Shown here one piece after another: positions 39,201 through 52,201 of a stretch of 64,000 bases of DNA. Below the pieces are notes generated by a model, which had not been told where the DNA came from, ran no database searches, and saw only the letters and a list, made by a program, of their open reading frames with translations. The position numbers were made by a program, and so were the translations under genes. Position 1 is the stretch's first letter, and the number at the start of each line of letters is the position of its first letter. The stretch comes from Monoplex corrugatus. Lineage: Eukaryota; Mollusca; Gastropoda; Littorinimorpha; Ranellidae. The stretch covers positions 51,405,255 through 51,469,254 of the forward strand of contig JAPXFY010000018.1 in assembly GCA_030674185.1 (NCBI GenBank). Direction: 5' to 3'.

Positions 39201-42200
39201 AGCGTCACTAGGTTCAGTGTTGGCTGCTGCACTCTTCGACACTGCTACTCTCTCCCAAACGGCTCTGTCTCGACTTTTGTGGACAACTTCTCGAATATTT
39301 AGGCCACCCAAGCTGGTTATATTCTTGATGTATGAGATTGGAGGTCTGCCTTTCTTCTTTTTTTGCGACTGTTTTTCCTTGAAAAGCAGTTGCCATGAGG
39401 TCTGTGTTCTTGCCACATGACATATGGCCAGTGCATTTTAGTCTTCTCTTGTTGATGTCTGCTAGTAGTTTTCTGGTGGTATCAAGTTCTTCCAGGTGAT
39501 GGATGTGTGACTGTCCTCCACACTGATATGTTCTCCAGAATGACACAGGTATCTCATAACTAATCACAAATCAGGGTCATATTGGACACATACCCCTGAC
39601 TACATGCCTCTACCTCACTCTGACCTGCCCATAACTCACCCATCCACACAGAAAAAGAAGTGGACAGGGAGAATCAAAAAGAATGTTGCTACCAAAAATT
39701 CACTGTAGACAAATTCGTTATAGGTGGTGGTGTGGTTAGTGCAATGGACTACCGCCTGGAAGGTCATGGGTTTGAATCCCCATCAGTACCTTCAAAAATC
39801 ATTATGATATTTTTCAGCTCTAACCGGCTCCTACCAAGACTTGGCCGTGCTATGGGCTCATTTGGAAGACTGGGACCACACAGTTGAGTCTCATCCACTT
39901 CACAGATGTGTCACTGAGGATGCTGCTCAAATCTTCTGACCAGCACCGCAGGTGTCTGTATCTCTCAGGCCTGGTTAACGCCAGGATATATAATGATAGT
40001 AAGCGTAGAGTACAGCCCTGTCGCGCACTCTCAATCCTAGATGAAACTCCGTAGCATCATGATTATCATTCTCATCGACTGATTATCATTCTCATCGACA
40101 TCATCATCATCGCATTGCAAAAACTGTGCCAGCTTCTGTGGCCGTTAAGGTGGTGTAGATAAACGGGACCAAAAAACACAAAAAAGGTGAGTATGAAAGT
40201 AACCTCCCTGAGTGCGATGATCCTTTAAAAAAAAATTGTTTTAGGTGGACCCCAGTGAGTTTTATAAACTGGTTTGGGAGATTAAGCGAGTAATTCAGTC
40301 ACCACAATCAGTACTGTGTAAAAACATGCCTTTCTTCATCAACCATACAGAAAAGAAACAATACCTGAAAAAGAAAGCAAAAGCAAAACAAAACAAAACA
40401 AAACAATTATTACCTTGTTCTCCAAGTCCTGTTTTGTAGTCTGGGCTGTTGTGCATTCATCATCTAAAGTTTTTTGCAACTCTGCTTTCTCTTGTGTATG
40501 GGACTGCTGAGCCTGTACATACACTCACAGTGAGTCTCTTCACACTTAACTAATGAGCCTGTGCATATGCACATACAACACACACACATAGCATGCACAT
40601 AACACACAAACACAATATCATCCACCCACAACTAACATGCACAATACATACAGAACACAAATAGCATACACACGCACATAATGCACACACACACACAAAA
40701 CAAACACACACACACATCAGACATAAAACACACACAGCACATAAACACAACACACACTAACACATAACACACAGACATACACACAGACATAAAACCAGAC
40801 AAACACACGTACACACACACACATACACAGATACACACAGACATACACACACACAGACATACACACAGACACACACAGACACACACACACACACCAAATC
40901 AGAGCAGACCCTGACTCTGGATGACTAACCTTGTCCAAATTTTGCTGTGTCTGTTGGAGTTGTTCCTGCAGTACCGTATGCTCTTTTCGACTTTTCTCCA
41001 GCTCCTGGGAAGTCTTCTTCCCTGCCTTCTTCTGCTCCTTCAGTGCTGATACCTTTAGGAAGACGATCAACATTGTGGTTAATGTGCATAAGAGAATGAA
41101 GACGATTACCAACAACATTGTGGTCAATGTGTATAAGAGAATGTTGCACTGTATTCTGATCAAGGTAATGGGTAATGAACATATTCTTCACTATGTATAA
41201 GACTGTCATATTGCATTAATCAAGGCACTAGAAATGAATGTTACACAGTACAGTGGAGTGTTACACTGTATATGAGAATGCAACACTGTATCGATCAAGG
41301 TAATGAATTGATTTTTACATTATATCAATTAATCAAATTAATAAACCAATAGCTTTGCAATCAGAATCAGAGGGACACGCAATTTTCAAGTAAGTTAGGG
41401 TAGAGAAATAGGATTGCCTATTTAATGCAAAAACAAGACAGGTTCAAATTTTGGACTAAATGGCCATTGTCTATCGTTAACAGGGATTTTATTTCGAATC
41501 CCCTTTTAATAAGCATACTTATATGTTACATATAATATATAAAATCCCCTGTTAATAAGCATACTTATATGTTACAAACACCCATTATTAGCTCAGCTGT
41601 GGTAGACAACACATTATTAACTCAGTTGATGTGGTAGACAACACATTATTAACTCAGTTGATGTGGTAGATCACACATTGTTAGCTCAGCTGATATAGAT
41701 CACACATTGTTAGCTCAGCTGATGTGGTCGATCACACATTGTTAGCTCAGCTGATGTGGTCGATCACACATTATTAGCTCAGCTGATGTGGTAGACCACC
41801 CATTATTAGCTCAGCTGATGTGGTAGATCACACATTAGCTCACTGATGTGGTAGACCACACATTATTAGCTCAGCTGATGTGGTAGATCACACATTATTA
41901 GCTCAGCTGATGTGGTAGACCACCCATTATTAGCTCAGCTGATGTGGTAGATCACACATTGTTAGCTCAGCTGATCTGGTGACCCACATTATTAGTTCAG
42001 TGATGTGTAGACCACCCATTATTAGCTCAGCTGATGTGGTAGACCACACATTAGCTCAGCTGATGTGGTAGACCATACATTATTAGCTCAGCTGATGTGG
42101 TAGACCACCATTATTAGCTCAGCTGATGTGGTAGACCACCCATTATTAGCTCAGCTGATGTGCCAGACCACCCAGCATTGCTCAGCTGATGTGGTAGACA

Positions 42201-42338
42201 ACCCAGAACTAGTTCAGTTGATGTGGTCTATCAGTCAGCGCACACATACTTGCATGCACACACACCACACACCACACTCACACACACATACACACACACA
42301 CACACAATGTACACAGACGCACAAAAATCCACCTTCTG

Positions 42339-42408
<70 letters not shown>

Positions 42409-43640
42409 CAGCCTCACAACACCTCCACCTCCCCCCCAAAAAACCCATCACCTTAGCCTCCAGTTCTTGTTGCACCTCTCCTTTCTCCACGTTCAGTTTC
42501 TCCAGTTTCTGTCGCAGGTCCTGCACCTCTGAGCTCCTGCCTTTTTTCTCCATTTCCAGCTCCTGCTGGCTGGCATTCAGCTGAGTCTTTGTCTCCTCCA
42601 GGGAGCCCCTCAAGCTGGACAATGTCTGCTTGCCTTCCTCCTGTTCTTGCTCCAGAGTGGCCAAAGCTGATACCTGGGAAGAGACAAACTTAAAATCTTG
42701 GCTTTAACATCTCACCACAGGAAACAGATGCGAACAAAACAGATTTGGAATGCATGGCGCACAAATCCGAGATACTTTAGTTGGCCACTTTCTGCCGGCT
42801 ATTAACAGCGCGCCCCTTCCCTTCCACTCCCCACATCCTTTTCACCCGTCCCTTTATCACTAGTGCGGGAGCACAAAGACGCGCCACACTGACGGACTTC
42901 GGTCGACCCTGCCTGGCTAAAAATAGCACACGCAGGTGACGCTGGCTCGCAACTAAAGGGTGGCAGAATGGCTGGGAAAATGCAGCCGTGAATGATTTTT
43001 TTAATTACTGAGACAGAAAGGGCACGATATTTTAGTTTGACATCCTGTATTACACACACACACATATGCACACTCACTCACACACACACAAGCACATATA
43101 TGCACTCACACACATACACACATTCACCCACAGGTGAACAAAAAAGACTTGGAACAATTATTTTAATTACTGAGACAAAAAGGGCACAACATTTCAACTC
43201 AACATCCTGTATCAAACAAACACACACACACACACACACTCTCTCTCTCTGACACACACATGCGCACAAAACAGACTTGGAGCAATTATTTTAATTACTG
43301 AGACAAAAAAGGGCACAACATTTTAACTCAACATCCTGTATCAAACAAACACACACAAATGTACACACACACACTCTCTCTCTGACACACACATGCGCAC
43401 AAAACAGACTTGGAGCAATTATTTTAATTACTGAGACAAAAAAGGGCACAATATTTTAACTCAACACCCTGTATCAAACACACACACACAAATGTACACA
43501 CACACACACACACACATGTACACACACACACACACACAAATTCAAATTCAAATTCAAGTGGAGATGTTATCAAGAATATACACAGACTCACACCAACAAA
43601 CACACAGTGTAAAATAACCATTCTGGCATCCCTCTCTTTG

Positions 43641-43680
<40 letters not shown>

Positions 43681-46600
43681 AGTCGACATATGTAAGTAAA
43701 TATACATCTATGAGTGCGTATGTGTATTATTATTATTATTATTATGAACATTTAGTACGCCTAATCAAATTAATGCCCTAGGTGTTTACAATGGCAAAAC
43801 ATATAACCAGAATCACAAGCACACACACACACGCCCACAGAAGCACCCACACACACACAAACACACACACACACACACACAGCATGACATGCAAATACAA
43901 TGACACATTGACACTAAGACACTATAATGTCACCATTACATTACATGGGGGGAAGGGGGCAGAGATTACCAGTTTTGGGAAACAGGTGAGTTTTGAGGGA
44001 GCGTTTGAATGTGGACAGAGAGGGTGAGTATCTAAGAGAGCGAGGTAACTGATTCCAGATGGTTGAAGCTTGATAGGAAAAAGAACGCTGCCCAAACCTT
44101 TTAGTGCGGACTATGGGGATACTATAGAGACGGGTATCAGATGAGGACCGCAAAGCTCGAGATGGCGTGTAGAGATGTAACAGATGGGTGAGATACTCAG
44201 GACAGGAAGACTCAATAGATTTGAAGCAGAGGCAGGCAATCTTGTAGGATATTCTTTGCTGAACAGGGAGCCAGTGGAGAGAACAGAGCAATGGCGTAAC
44301 ATGGTTAAATTTTGAAGAGCGGAAGATGAGACGGGCAGCATGATTTTGAACTTTCTGAAGTTTGTTAATGAGATGAGAGGGGGAACCAGAAAAAAGAGCA
44401 TTACAGTAATCGAGACGGGATAGAACAAATGCACAGACAAGAGCCTTTGTCGTGTCTTCTGAGAGGAGGTGGCGGATAGAAGCAATTCGGCGGAGTTCAA
44501 GAAAACAAGTCCGACAGACGTTGCTCACATGCTGGTGGAAGGACAGGGTTTGATCAAGAGTTACACCAAGGTTACGGGCAAAATGGGAGAGAGGGATAGA
44601 TGAGTCAACAAGTGCGACAGAGGTTGGAAGAGAGGGGTGATTTTGGAGTTTGGGTGGGGTGATCAAGATCAATTCGGATTTCTCTTCATTTAATTTCAGT
44701 TTATTTTCAGTCATCCAATCCTTCAGGTCAGCTACACAAGATTGGGTTTTCTGGATCATGATGGGAAGGTCAGGGAGAGGCATGTGTGTACATTTAAGTC
44801 TGTATATGTGTGCATGTATAAGCATAGAGTACACCAGATACCTTGTCAGTCAGCTGTCTCTCCAAGTCTTTGTGCTTGTTGTGAAGCTGGGACAGCTTGT
44901 CTCCCTGTTCCTTACGTTGGGACTGCAGCTTGTTCACCTTCTCCTTCAAGCTAGACCCTTCAGTTTTGGCCTGGAAACAAGTGTATGAATACATCTATAG
45001 AAAGACTGTCTACAATCATGCTCCTACAAACTGACAACAGACCAGAATATGAAATGTTTTCTATACACACTATGACAACAACAGAGTTCATGACATGTTC
45101 AACAGCCAGGTGGATTACAACGGCAGACTTCTTCTTTGGATGCTAGTTGCACCTAGTGGACAGAGAGGATTTTTTTCCAATCTCCCAGGTCATCAAATGC
45201 TCAGAACTGCTTCTGACTGAGCCCCCTTCAAGTGCATGTACACACAGAAAGCACTGTTTTTATCTACATACATGTCTGGTTAAATTACTTACTGTGTCGG
45301 CTGAAAGCATTATGGTGGCAATAAGCTGCCTGTCTCAGCCTAATTTAGCAGTTAACATCGAAATCAACCGGAAGTAGCCCTGCCAGGAGACCATAGTTCA
45401 ACTCTTAACTCTTCAGAGACGCGCCCTAAAATGGCTGCTGAAACTGTCGAGACGCACAGTTTTGGTACTTTTCAAAGAATTATGGAGAATAACCAATGAT
45501 AATAAACCTATCACGTTATATATGTTTAAAAAGGTCATTATGTCTACTTTGTGCAGACCGCTTGTTTATGCATGCTTTCATTTTTTTCTGGTTTACCATT
45601 GAAAAAGCATGCAAACAGCTAAAATAAAAGTTCCAGATGTACACACACATGACTGATCAAACTGCTGCTTGTAATCCATTAAATATCCATGTGACAAAAC
45701 TGCACTGAACATTTCACAGGATATACATTCTTCACTGGAAGTCACTATGAGTTCTGTTTTTATATATAGGCACAGAGTCTTTTGACTCTTTGAAATTCCT
45801 TTGTTTGGGGTACCGCGAAAACAAGCCAAAAAAAGATTTCTAACAGTTTGCTACAGTCAAAGGGAAAGAAATGTACTTACAAAAGTGGTTAAACCGTGCT
45901 TTCAGCATAATTTCCCTTACTATAGCATGCAAATTGTCTCGGTAAAAAAATCATAACATCCTCTGCAGCTTTGGCTGCGGAGTGTCACAGACAAGAGACT
46001 GAGCTCCGCAGCCTGAACTGTGGAGCATTGCCAACAAGTTAATGCCCCTAATACATGAGCATGCACTGGAGGAAGCTCCAGTGATAACATTCCAAAGGCC
46101 TAAAATCAAGTTAAAGGCCCACTGAGAATCAGGCAAGTTTAGAGAGGAGGGTGAGTGGAAGTCAGAGTCTGACATAGTAAACATATTAATTAAGCCAAAC
46201 ATGTATTTAGATAAAATACTTCTTTCGGTTTCATGACAGAGGCTCTCCTTCATTGGTGTCACAACAAGACCTTATACATAGCAGGCAATTTATCATCCTA
46301 GCAGATGTACACAACAGTTCCCAAAGTGTACTTCATACACAATCGATCCAGAAATCTTCAAGTACTGCGAGTATTGAACTTTGCTTTCTCCTCACGACAG
46401 TTCCCATAAAACAAATATACCCACCTTCACCTTTCCAATGCAAGACTCCTCAGAATATCCTTTAAACAATATCAGTGCCTGGTAGTTTATGGATTCACAA
46501 AAATACTCAACCGTACACACTGGAAAACAAAATATGGCAGCCTACACTGCGGGTTAAAAACCACACGTACATGTAAAGCCCACTTATAATATAAAGGTAG

Positions 46601-49600
46601 TGTAGATGAACATATGACAGTTAAAGCAGCCCACAAATGCAGAAGAAGAGGGAGAACTGGTACAAATCCTTGAACCATGACTATATCATAACATAAACAC
46701 CATATTTATTGTCTAATGTGTTACTCACTGGGCAGGATTTCTAGAATGAGCTAACAGTTTCTCGATAAGGTCCAGGTTGTTGTCAAAGTTTTAAAAGGTC
46801 AGTCTTAGGTCTTGTCCTGTGTGTTGATACCATCCCAGGTGAGTGTTTGCAAATGTAGACCAGTAGTAGTAAGAAACACTGGGTACAGCCGGATAGCAGA
46901 AGGACCTCAGAGGAGAAACCCCTGTCAAGCAAGTGCTTCAGCCCTTAACTCCTGACCACCCCCATAACAATATATCATATCTGGACATATTCTGATCCTG
47001 ACAGTGGTGATCAAATTGTTCCACAATGTCTACCATCCATCAGAAATGCCCATGCACAATCAGGACCTTTCAGTGAATTAGATCTTACACATAGCCCATT
47101 CTTCATAGGCCAAAATCAACAAAAGTAATGTGACTTCAAACACGTTGATAAGTTATACAAATATTCCAAACACACTGCACAAACCATCTACCTGTTCCAG
47201 TTGCTGCTTGGTTGTGGCCAGGTCAGCGTTGGCCTGATCCACAGAGGTCTGCATAGTAGAGATGTGGTTTTCTAGATCTGTGCGCTGAGTGGTTTTGGCA
47301 ACTTCCGATGTTCTCAACAGCTCTGCCTTTGTCTCTAATTCCACTTCCAAAGCCTGCATAAAATCCATTTTTATGTTAGAAAATTGTGCAAATGCAAAAA
47401 CTATGCATGTATTTATTCAAAATTGTGCAAATGCAAAAACTATGCATGTATTTATTCATTCATGTACAATTTTTTTCTTTGTTTATATATATGTCTTCAG
47501 TTAGCTTGCTTAAAAATAGTTTTAGTTTAATAATGAACTGACCTGGTAACCAAAATCTCAACCAGAACCAGAAAAACACAAAAACAGAATCAGAATGCAT
47601 ATTAAGTATACCAAAACATGACTGTGACAAACAAGTTACAGTAAACATGTGTTTTGGTTCAATTTTTTGTTTTTTGGGGTTCCTGTTTGCTTGAACGCTG
47701 GATGCCACTTTGATTTAGAGCTGAAGAGCCTACCGTTTCTAAACGGAAGAAGGATCTGATAACTAAATTAATAAAGACTGAATTAGTATCTAACTCATTT
47801 GCTGTTTCTAAAACCATTATAAATCAAGTCTACAAATTCTTATTCTAAAGCAGAGGAACTGCTTCACAGCTTCTGTTGAAAGCACACACACACATGCATG
47901 GACACATACACGCACACAAATACACACACACATGCATGCACGCAAACACATATACACACAACCAAGCACACACAACCAAGCACACACACACACACACACA
48001 TTCTCTCTCTCTCTCTCATTTATGTGGAAAAACACTAAAGTATCACTCACCTGTACTTTCTGCTGGGAAACATTGAGTTTTTCCAACTTTTTGTCCAATG
48101 CAGACTGCAGTTTGGTACAGCGGTCTTCTGTGGCCTGCTGCTCTCCCTTTACTTCCTGCAGTTGAGTGTGCAGACCTTCCAACTTACTTGCACTCTCACT
48201 AGACTGTGTCTGTAATGACTTTTGCAGGGTGGCCACCTTCTCCTGCAGGCTGGACTGTTAAACAGACACAGAATTAAAAGGAAATAACCACAGGTATTTT
48301 ATCAAGTATAAAGAGTAATCAGCGTAAAAAACAAGAAAATTTCCTACTGTAAAGTAACAGCAAATGGCGCAACACTGAGACAAGTTGATAAGTTTAAATA
48401 TCTGAGAACAGTCATCTTATGAGACGACAGATGCACATTAGAAATATCAAGCAAAACTGGCCAAGGTAAAATAGCATTCAAGAAAATGAAAAGCGTTCTT
48501 ACCAACAAATCCTATCAATTAACATCGGGAAGAGAGTTTTTCGTGTTTTATAGAACTAATACTGTTGTACAGATACGAAGCATGGACAATCAACAAGCAG
48601 AGTCAGAACAAGATTAAGGCAGCTGAAATGTGGCTTCTAAGGCTAAGAGCTCCACGAACAGCAAAGAAAACAAATGAGACAGTCTTGAAAGAAGCAAACA
48701 CAAAAACAATTATGACGAAGATTAGGGAAAGACAAGCAATATTTATAGGACATTTTATGAGGCAAGAGAAATCTGAGCACCTAATCACAGCAGGAAAGCT
48801 GGAGGGAACGAGAGCACCATGTAGACCCAGGGAGAAAATATTACACAGTTTGCAGAGCAGACAGGGGCAGACAGAGTAGCAGATATACTTGCAGCGTCAG
48901 AACACAGATTTGTATAGAGGGCCATGATCACCAATGCCATGCAGCACAGCATAAGATGATGATGATGATATATTCATTTAATGTCCTTGCCTCATAAAAG
49001 AAATGATTTATATCTTGACTGTGAAATCATAAAACAAATAAACAAAACAGAAAAACACAACCAAACCCACAAACATGGTACAAAACCCACAAACAATTTT
49101 TCTTTTTTGATAAACTTTATCAGTAACCATGTATTACAGTGAGCTAATGTAGTCTTCACTTTTCAAAAGGAAATTACTCAAAATAATCAACAAACATTCC
49201 CAATAACACACAAAAACTGAAAAAGTACTGATGGAAGTGCCACATACAGGACATAACTCGTCTATATTTGTGATAATATCTTCAAAAAGAAAATGTCAAA
49301 CTGTGACAAAGAATCAAACATGGAAGTCTTCAAAAGATGTGTCAGCTGATCTAATGAGAAATTGTCACTCACATTGTCCTGCTGTAACTGGTCCATGGCA
49401 GCACTCACTCCATCCCCTGCCTCAATCTGAAACATGCGGCATTAATGTCAACAGGTGTCTGCTTCAAGGAATTATCACACTATACGTGTACAGATATACA
49501 AAAGAGTTTCTGTGCTCCTATTTTGCCACAGTCTTTTATTGTTATAAAAATGTCAACACTAAATGTACGCAACTAATACCAGACTGTTCATATGTTCTTC

Positions 49601-52166
49601 TAGAACACTCTACATTACACACAGATTTTGCTGTGCTTTCATCATCCTGTATATTGTTCAATAACACAATGATCTGAAACTAATCTGAAAACTGACAGCA
49701 CAATAAAAATTAACATCTAGTTTTTCTCTATTTATTGCCGGATGTAATGAAATCTCTTGAACGACACTACTTATGTCCTATTTCAGAGTTCTCCCCTGGT
49801 GTTTCAGCAAGTTTTCTATGTACACAAAAAGCAAATTATTAATAAAGTTCTACATTACGTCTATATAAACAAGTTGTTACATTTCAAAGCACAACTGTTC
49901 TCTGATAGTTACATGCATGACACAAACTTTTTAGTCAAATGTGTTATCTATCTGCAACCTTGTTTCTTTACATATGTAGAGGCATGGGCTGACAAGCTTA
50001 TGGTTCCTTATATAAAACGTCCAATGACATGGTTTTCTTATTTCAATGATTCTGCTGTTGCTGATTGAAAAATCAAATAATGTGTTTCTGTTTTAGTCTC
50101 ATTTTTTTCCAACATGATGTTACAGTACTCTGTCAATTCCATATGTGCCAACACCACAATACCATGTGATGGAAGTAGTCAACATAATCAAGGCAAATGC
50201 CACAAGCCTGTATATGAACTCTACGTACTGACAAGGAATGTGAACTGTATGTCTTGAACACAGTATCACACAGTATCTTGGTTAACTCACTCGGGACGGA
50301 GAGTTTTTCCCCTTACGTTTCCCCAGGGAAGGCCCATTTTGAAGGGTTAGGAAAAAAATCACACAAAATACAAAACATAAAGGAACAAAATGAAACTTTC
50401 AGATCTGAATATTTACATGCTGGGTTAGTTCATGCCAAAATATTGAAGTTCTTCCTTGAGTATTTCTTCTTCATGTGGCATGTTGAAAATACCCCAAATT
50501 TTGTGGTCAGGATCACCGTACAGTCACACACTCTGATCAGCTCCATGAACACACAGTCAAAGGTGAGAAGGTCAGGAGAAGTGCTCATTCTGCTTGCCAC
50601 TCAGTTCTCTTATGCCTTCTGTTATGACAATGGAATTTAGAAAGTCTTCTGTCACAAACTGATTCAAGAAATCAAAGGGGGCGTGGCACTGAACTGGGTT
50701 ATGCAGGCCACAAGAGCCAGAGAACAGAGGCAAAGTGGGAGAAAAACTAAAATCTTCGTGCCAGTCATGCATGGGAAAGTGAATGAAAACTCCATCAGAC
50801 ATGCGACTCACTGTGCTTGGCCCACTGACAGTTCGCCTCTCGTGACGTATACGCCCACCTCCCTCTCCCATTTTACTGCCGTCTGAAACTGGGTCACTGT
50901 CAGTACCTTGTTGCTGGCAGCTTCCATCACTTGATACACTTTCACCATTATCTTCATCATACTCATCGATGTCCAATCCTTCAGTCTGAAGCACTTCAAT
51001 CACTTCAGCGGCAGTAAAACGCTGCCGTCGTGATCTACTTTGTTTGAAAACTCGTACTCGCCTGCGACGCCATTTTCGACATGAATGCAGATTAGCCAGT
51101 CGTATGGGGTGCCGAAGTCAATTGTTTCCTGATGAGTGTATGGCTACGGAATCTCACGAAGTAACTTTCCCCTTAAACCCTTGACACGTTTGCAGTGACC
51201 GGTGTGGCTATGGTAGGCATGCAAGATCACAAGGGGAGCGTAGAAAAATTTTTAATTATCGAAACCACTATCGCGTTCCGTCATACGGAACCATGCCTTT
51301 CATCACGACCGCTATAGCGTTCCGTCGTACCGAGTGAGTTAAAGCTTACTACAGTTGAAGAGATCAAGTAGATCAGAACAGATATAATACAGGCAGCAAG
51401 GGTGGAGGGTTGAGAGTCGTTCAAGCAAGATTTAGAAATGGATGCACAGATGGGAAGAGGGAGTGAACAGGACGTATGAAACACTAAGCTGGCACCTCCA
51501 GAATGATTGGAATAATAACCCTTTAACTCCTGCACCCTGTCCTGCAGCACCCTGCATTGTCGACCATGCTAGCAAAGCAAAACCTTAACCCTTTGACTCC
51601 CTCATCCTATCCACCAGCTTCCTGAGAGTTAAGTTTTCACAGTTGGTTGATAGGGTCTCGGAACCAAAGGGTTAAAATGGCCAGTGAACAGGCCAGTTTT
51701 CATGATGTCGGACTAAACTCGAGACAACAGATCTCGAGTGAATGGCTCTATCAACCAGCCAACCTATAGAGGGGAAAAAAAAACCCTGTGGCCCATCCAA
51801 GATTTGAACCCGCAACCCTTGTATTGTGAACCTGGTATTCTAACAACTGAAGTAACAGGCCACCAGCAAGTAAAGGGGAATAAAAATGTTCTATTACCTT
51901 TGCAATGAGCTCTGTTCTCTCAGTCTCCAGTCGTGTCAGTTCTTCCTGTGTCGAACTCATGCTCTTCTCCAGCTCTCTCAGCTTCTCTTCACTAAAACAC
52001 CAACACAGGTTTAATACAGGTTGAATACAAAAATGTTACACATACACAGAAGAAAAACATATTTAAGAGACAAACACAAAAACAGTGACAAAAACCTGAA
52101 AAGAAATGAAACAGTTACATAAAATCCACTCAACTGTGACAGCTTTACATATTTAATTTACAGAAG

Positions 52167-52201
<35 letters not shown>

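Larger units (their letters stand above)
51345..51863 (-). repeat. Family C copy with tRNA-like head and embedded MITE
   Basis: The body contains caagcaagatttagaaatgg, gaaacactaagctggcacct and ctcgagtgaatggctctatc. The MITE at 51515-51675 lies at the same relative place as in the copy at 5240-5956. Confidence 0.7.

Noticed and set aside
45395..46040. Another TTAA element starting ttaactcttcagagacgcg
   Set aside because: I could not find a matching inverted end at TTAA within a reasonable distance.
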